Assembly: GCF_014639535.1 (NCBI RefSeq) | Contig: NZ_BMGA01000001.1 | Span: 1,143,185-1,207,184 of the forward strand | Direction: 5' to 3' | Origin: Flavobacterium palustre | GTDB lineage: Bacteria > Bacteroidota > Bacteroidia > Flavobacteriales > Flavobacteriaceae | Length of the DNA: 64,000 nt | In this document: positions 59,893-64,000 of the stretch, in pieces | Layout of the letters: the number at the start of each line of letters is the position of its first letter | Position numbering within the stretch: the stretch's first letter is position 1 | Made by a program: the position numbers and the translations under genes | The notes under the pieces: model-generated | What the model was told of the DNA's origin: nothing | Database searches by the model: none | The model's input: the letters and a program-made list of their open reading frames with translations, nothing else

Positions 59893-62800
59893 ATGAATAG
59901 AAAATTACTCAAAAACAAGCTTCTATGGGGGTTTGTTATCGTCTTCTTTTTAGGGACTTTTAATGATGCGATAGCTCAGAATTATTCTTGGGTGGGTGCA
60001 ACTTCTTCTGATTTTTCAACTTTTCAGAATTGGAATCCTGTACCATCAGCTTTTACTACTTCTGATGTGTTTACTATTACTGCTACAGCTAATAATGGCA
60101 ATCAGGTAACTAATTCAGCTGCTATTAATTGCAGGCAGATTACTTTAGGAAAAGGAGTGACTTTTAATGCAAGCAAAAACATCACAACTCCGAGTGCTGC
60201 TACGACTTCTGTTAATGGTACATTAAATATTAATGATGCTACAGTTAATAGTGCAAAATTGTATGTGGGAAATGGCTCAGCTGCTCCTGGAATTATAAAT
60301 GTTAATGCAGGTGCTAACTTAATTGGAAATAATGTATGGAGATTAGGCCTTGCTTCTGCAGGGACAATTAATATCAACGGAGGTACCTTGACTTTAGGTA
60401 CAGCAGGAAGTTTAAGTTTGGGATATAGTAGTAGCAGCTCAGGTACTATAAATGTAAATTCAGGAATATTAAATGTCAATTATACTTCTTTTTCATCATT
60501 ATCTATCAATAGTACCGGTTCTATTACTATTGATGCAGGGAGTATAGTAATTCCGGGCGATCAAACTATAGCGGTTCAGGCGTTTGTTGATGCCAATAAG
60601 ATAAAAGCATCGGGGACGGCATTAGCAGCAGGAAAACCTATTTCAAGTAAGTATGATTTTGAGTCTAATAAAACAACAGTTATTGCAGGTCAATTTGTAA
60701 ACAATGCTCCTGTAGCGGTTGCTGATTCGTTTATAGTAGCACTTAATGGAACAGCAACTGTTTTAGACGGAGGAAAAACATCTGTGTTAGCTAATGATAC
60801 TGATGTAGAGAAAGAAATTTTAAATGCTGTTTTAGTTAGTAGCCCAGTCAATGGAACATTAATTTTAAATTCGAATGGAACTTTTAGTTATACTCATAAT
60901 GGTTCGAATACAGTAACAGATGTTTTTTCTTACAAAGCCAATGATGAAACATCTGATAGTAATGTAGTAAATGTAAATATTATTATATCTCATATTCCAA
61001 TTCCAAATGGGTTAAGTTACACTACGCCTAATACTTTTACAAAAGGTATATTTAAAGCATTGAATCCGACAGTAAGCGGAGGAGCAGTTGCTTCCTACAG
61101 CGTTAGTCCAAATTTACCAGCAGGTATAAGTTTGAATACTAAAACAGGAATTATTAGCGGAACTCCAAGAAGTGTTTCGGCTGAAAATGAATATACAATT
61201 ACTGCCACTAATATAGCAGGCAGTTCTACTGCTAAAATAACTATTGCTGTAAATGATTATCCGGGAGGTTCAATGCCACGACCAATGGAATTTCTGGATA
61301 GAGGTTTAGTGGCTTTGGGAATTAAGAATGGCGTTTTTCTTTCCTGGAGAATGTTGGGTACCGATAATCCGGATGTTAGTTTTAACTTATACAAAAATGG
61401 AAATAAACTTAATTCCACACCAATATCAACTTCAACCAATTATGTTGATAATGCAGGATTAGCTTCTGATGTGTATAAAGTAGAGGCAATTTCGTCATCA
61501 GGAAATCAAACTTCTCCCGAAGTTACGGTATGGCCTTATGCACCTTCTATTGACCCCGGAAGACCAAATTTAGCAAGATTAGAAATTCCTATACCCGCAG
61601 CTCCGGGCCCGGATTATTTTGCTGGAGATATGTCTGTTGGAGATTTAGATGGCGATGGTCAGTATGAGTTGATTTTTGAATGGGAACCTACTGGAAATCC
61701 TGAGAATGCTTATTTAGAAGCTATTGATTTAAAAGGGAATAGTTTATGGAGAATAAGTTGTGGCTCTAATACTACTTATAATGGTATTGCTTTTATGGTT
61801 TATGATTTAGATGGCGATGGAAAATCTGAAGTAACTTGTGTTACCGCACCGGGAACAAAAGATGGTTTAGGTAATTACTTAAGTACAGGTCCAGCAGCAA
61901 CTGATGATGATGCTATGATTATACCTAGAATTTCAGGACATTTAATGGAAGATCCTTCATATGTGACTGTTTTTAATGGTCAAACAGGAGCCGAAATGGC
62001 AACAGTCAATTATCCTATTCCTATAGGACCAAGAGAAGACCACGAAGCGACTTGGGAAGATAATTACGGTAAAAGAGCACAATCTATAAAGTCAGCAGTT
62101 TTATACGATAAAGATAAAGGTCCGTTAGTGGTGTTCTGTCGCGGAATATATTCCAGAATTGCTATGGGAGCCTATACTTGGGATGGCAATAATTTAAAAC
62201 AAGAATGGGAGTTCGATAGTGATAAATTAGCTGAACCTGAGAGAACTTTATATAGAGGAGAAGGAAATCATGGTGTTACTGTTGCAGATGTTGATGGTGA
62301 CGGATCGGATGAATTGATGTATGGTGCTTGCGCAATTGATAATGATGGTAAAGGTTTGTATGCTACCGGAAGAGGTCATGGTGATGCACATGCTCTAGGC
62401 GATTTAGACCCGAGCAGACCCGGTATGGAATATTTTCAACCTCATGAAAATGCTACTTACGGAGTATCATTTCGTGATGCGGCAACTGGAGAAATTATTT
62501 GGGAAATTTTAAGTCCTGCAGATGTAGGTAGAGCATGGGCAGCAGACATTACAGCCGATAATCCGGGTTTTGAAATATCTGTCGTGGGTGATTATATTGA
62601 TAATGGCAAAGACGATCAAAGTTCCGTATTTGATGTAAAAGGAAATCCTTTAACTTATAATTATAATTCTTATTACCAGCCGGTTTATTTTGATGGTGAT
62701 ATTCAACGCGAATTAAGAAACAATACAGGAATTGATGATGTTAATAATGGAGGCAGACTTTTAACAGCTTGGTATTATGGTGCAAGTACAATTCACTCCA

Positions 62801-64000
62801 CTAAACAGGACGCTAATTTAGTAGCTGATATTTTAGGAGACTGGAGAGAAGAATTAGTTTTTGTAAAATCTGATAATAGTGCCTTTGTTCTTTTTTCATC
62901 TTGGATTCCTACAGATCATAAAGTATATACTTTAATGCATGATCCAGCTTACAGAATGCAGGTAGCTACCCAAAATATAGGCTACAATCAGCCGGCCAAT
63001 TTAAGTTATTATTTGCCAAATGGTTCTCCTAAACCGGACATTAGAGTTATAGATAATACGCCTCCTGTAGTCTTGGCTGTAAACAGACCAACAACAGCTA
63101 ACGCAATCACAAATGCAACCACTGTTACTTATGATGTAGCATTTTCTAAAAATGTAACAGGAGTAGATAGTAATGTTTTTACGCTTACTGCAACAGGGAA
63201 TACAGCAGGAACAATAAGTTCTGTTGTTTCGGAGAGTCCGACTTCTTATAAAGTAACTGTGAGCGATATTAGCGGAGACGGAACATTACGTCTGGATGTA
63301 AACGATAGTGCAACTTCTATTCTTGACGAATCTAATAACAATCTGCAAAGCGGATTTACTTCTGGCGAAATCTATACTTTTGATTTCACCAGTCCAACTA
63401 TCATTGCTCCGGCCGATATTACGGTTGGCTCTGACAATGGAAGTTGTGAAGCAACAAATGTTGTTTTAGGCAATCCTGAAACCAGTGATGTTAACAATGT
63501 AGCAACTCCTGTTAATGATGCCCCAAATACATTCCCGGTAGGAACTACAATAGTAAGCTGGACAGTAAAAGATGGCGTAGGAAACAGTAGTACAACAACT
63601 CAAAAAGTAATCGTTCAGGATACTCAAAAACCTTTGGTTTCTGAAATACCAACTATTACAGTATGTTATGAGGATAATGATTTTTATTCGATTCCTACAT
63701 TAACTGCAACAGATAATTGTGGTATTGATTCTATAAGTTATGTTATAACCGGTGCAACTTCCAGAAGTGGTAATAATAATGATGCCAGTGGAAACTTCAA
63801 TGTTGGTGTTTCTACTATAACATGGATCGCAACTGATATTCATAATAACCAAACCATCAACACCACTACCGTTACGGTCAATGCTCCTTTAGCATTAAAT
63901 ATCCCTGATGTATATGCAATGAACCCAAGTATTGACTTGGTTAATACACTATATCATGGTTATGGACCAACATCTCTTTCTTTGAATGCAATAGCTCAAG
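59893..64000 (+). CDS. Multidomain PL11 rhamnogalacturonan lyase, cut by right edge
   Basis: From the ATG at 59893 the frame is open for about 1369 codons to the window end. Signal peptide (to about AIAQ, 29); beta-repeat region (about 30-265) with autotransporter-like turns; a cadherin-like domain (about 270-370; VLANDTDVEKEILNAVLVSS); an He_PIG-like Ig domain (about 375-450); then the PL11 catalytic beta-propeller (about 455-1050) with RPMEFLDRGLVAL, DLDGDGQYEL, DHEATWEDNYG, NHGVTVADVDGDGSDEL, GRGHGDAHALGDLDP and GDWREELVF, rich in Ca2+-binding DxDGDG loops. An Ig-like domain and HYR-type repeats follow. It cleaves rhamnogalacturonan I. A type IX secretion tail probably lies past the edge. 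Confidence 0.92.
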   Translation, partial: MNRKLLKNKLLWGFVIVFFLGTFNDAIAQNYSWVGATSSDFSTFQNWNPVPSAFTTSDVFTITATANNGNQVTNSAAINCRQITLGKGVTFNASKNITTPSAATTSVNGTLNINDATVNSAKLYVGNGSAAPGIINVNAGANLIGNNVWRLGLASAGTININGGTLTLGTAGSLSLGYSSSSSGTINVNSGILNVNYTSFSSLSINSTGSITIDAGSIVIPGDQTIAVQAFVDANKIKASGTALAAGKPISSKYDFESNKTTVIAGQFVNNAPVAVADSFIVALNGTATVLDGGKTSVLANDTDVEKEILNAVLVSSPVNGTLILNSNGTFSYTHNGSNTVTDVFSYKANDETSDSNVVNVNIIISHIPIPNGLSYTTPNTFTKGIFKALNPTVSGGAVASYSVSPNLPAGISLNTKTGIISGTPRSVSAENEYTITATNIAGSSTAKITIAVNDYPGGSMPRPMEFLDRGLVALGIKNGVFLSWRMLGTDNPDVSFNLYKNGNKLNSTPISTSTNYVDNAGLASDVYKVEAISSSGNQTSPEVTVWPYAPSIDPGRPNLARLEIPIPAAPGPDYFAGDMSVGDLDGDGQYELIFEWEPTGNPENAYLEAIDLKGNSLWRISCGSNTTYNGIAFMVYDLDGDGKSEVTCVTAPGTKDGLGNYLSTGPAATDDDAMIIPRISGHLMEDPSYVTVFNGQTGAEMATVNYPIPIGPREDHEATWEDNYGKRAQSIKSAVLYDKDKGPLVVFCRGIYSRIAMGAYTWDGNNLKQEWEFDSDKLAEPERTLYRGEGNHGVTVADVDGDGSDELMYGACAIDNDGKGLYATGRGHGDAHALGDLDPSRPGMEYFQPHENATYGVSFRDAATGEIIWEILSPADVGRAWAADITADNPGFEISVVGDYIDNGKDDQSSVFDVKGNPLTYNYNSYYQPVYFDGDIQRELRNNTGIDDVNNGGRLLTAWYYGASTIHSTKQDANLVADILGDWREELVFVKSDNSAFVLFSSWIPTDHKVYTLMHDPAYRMQVATQNIGYNQPANLSYYLPNGSPKPDIRVIDNTPPVVLAVNRPTTANAITNATTVTYDVAFSKNVTGVDSNVFTLTATGNTAGTISSVVSESPTSYKVTVSDISGDGTLRLDVNDSATSILDESNNNLQSGFTSGEIYTFDFTSPTIIAPADITVGSDNGSCEATNVVLGNPETSDVNNVATPVNDAPNTFPVGTTIVSWTVKDGVGNSSTTTQKVIVQDTQKPLVSEIPTITVCYEDNDFYSIPTLTATDNCGIDSISYVITGATSRSGNNNDASGNFNVGVSTITWIATDIHNNQTINTTTVTVNAPLALNIPDVYAMNPSIDLVNTLYHGYGPTSLSLNAIAQ

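Noticed and set aside
60102-60479. Minus-strand open frame of 125 residues opposite the PL11 gene
   Set aside because: It is antisense to repetitive beta-strand coding sequence; its proline/valine-rich composition is the mirror of Asn/Gly/Thr-rich repeats and shows no independent signals.

Overview
The window reads as chromosomal DNA of a Bacteroidota bacterium, most likely Flavobacterium or a close relative. Evidence: AT-rich sequence; Bacteroidota-type promoters (TTTG, about 19 bp, TAnnTTTG; best example upstream of leuS at 24473-24503); lineage-typical clusters (ftsX-DUF3098-uppP-truB, pyrH-frr, hemD-DUF4271, pyrC-DUF4296); a hybrid two-component system; and dispersed palindromic intergenic repeats of the kind common in this group. 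No tRNA, rRNA or CRISPR array was seen.

Layout. 1-8.2 kb (minus): truncated outer-membrane beta-barrel, GH63-type glucosidase, MORN-repeat protein, MscS channel and an MMPL/RND exporter. 8.4-13 kb (plus): Gdx/SugE-type SMR exporter, LytS/LytR-type two-component pair, a 500-bp repeat-filled gap and a CPA2 antiporter with a universal-stress-like tail. 13-24.4 kb (mostly minus): DUF5686 surface protein, frr, pyrH, patatin, a frameshifted thioredoxin-family gene (plus), truB, uppP, DUF3098, ftsX, a TauE/SafE exporter and an alginate-export-type porin. 24.6-35.7 kb: housekeeping genes (leuS, Zn-peptidase, c-type cytochrome lipoprotein, hemD, DUF4271, dolichol-phosphate-mannose-synthase-like GT2, pyrC, DUF4296, NAD epimerase, tyrS).

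35.8-64 kb is accessory. It opens with a hybrid two-component regulator (HTCS). A 2.8-kb toxin/defence-like island follows: a large TPR-plus-HEPN (LA2681-like) gene bracketed by short inverted repeats, an MntA/HepT-type nucleotidyltransferase/HEPN pair and an orphan HigA-like repressor. After it comes a polysaccharide utilisation locus: GH2, SASA esterase, CE12 esterase, AraC regulator, a UxuB-like SDR and UxuA for uronate catabolism, a second GH2, GH115 alpha-glucuronidase, a small LTxxQ-type exported protein, a CE6-like/CE4-like fusion, and a multidomain PL11 rhamnogalacturonan lyase that runs off the right edge. The enzymes point to an acetylated, uronic-acid-rich plant cell-wall polysaccharide, with rhamnogalacturonan I the best single guess. 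No SusC/SusD pair lies in the window.

The most interesting new observation is a 32-bp element found upstream of four separate transcription units of this locus (42451, 52044, 57667, 59806). It has invariant TGAnA, TGGCA and TGATA blocks, its outer blocks are 20 bp apart, and it ends a fixed distance from a perfect TAnnTTTG box (20, 20, 20 and 21 bp after the GATAAT/GATATG block). It sits where the -33 element should be. I infer that it is the activator site of the locus, probably for the HTCS. The second most interesting is the inverted-repeat-bracketed HEPN gene and its attC-like 3' flank.
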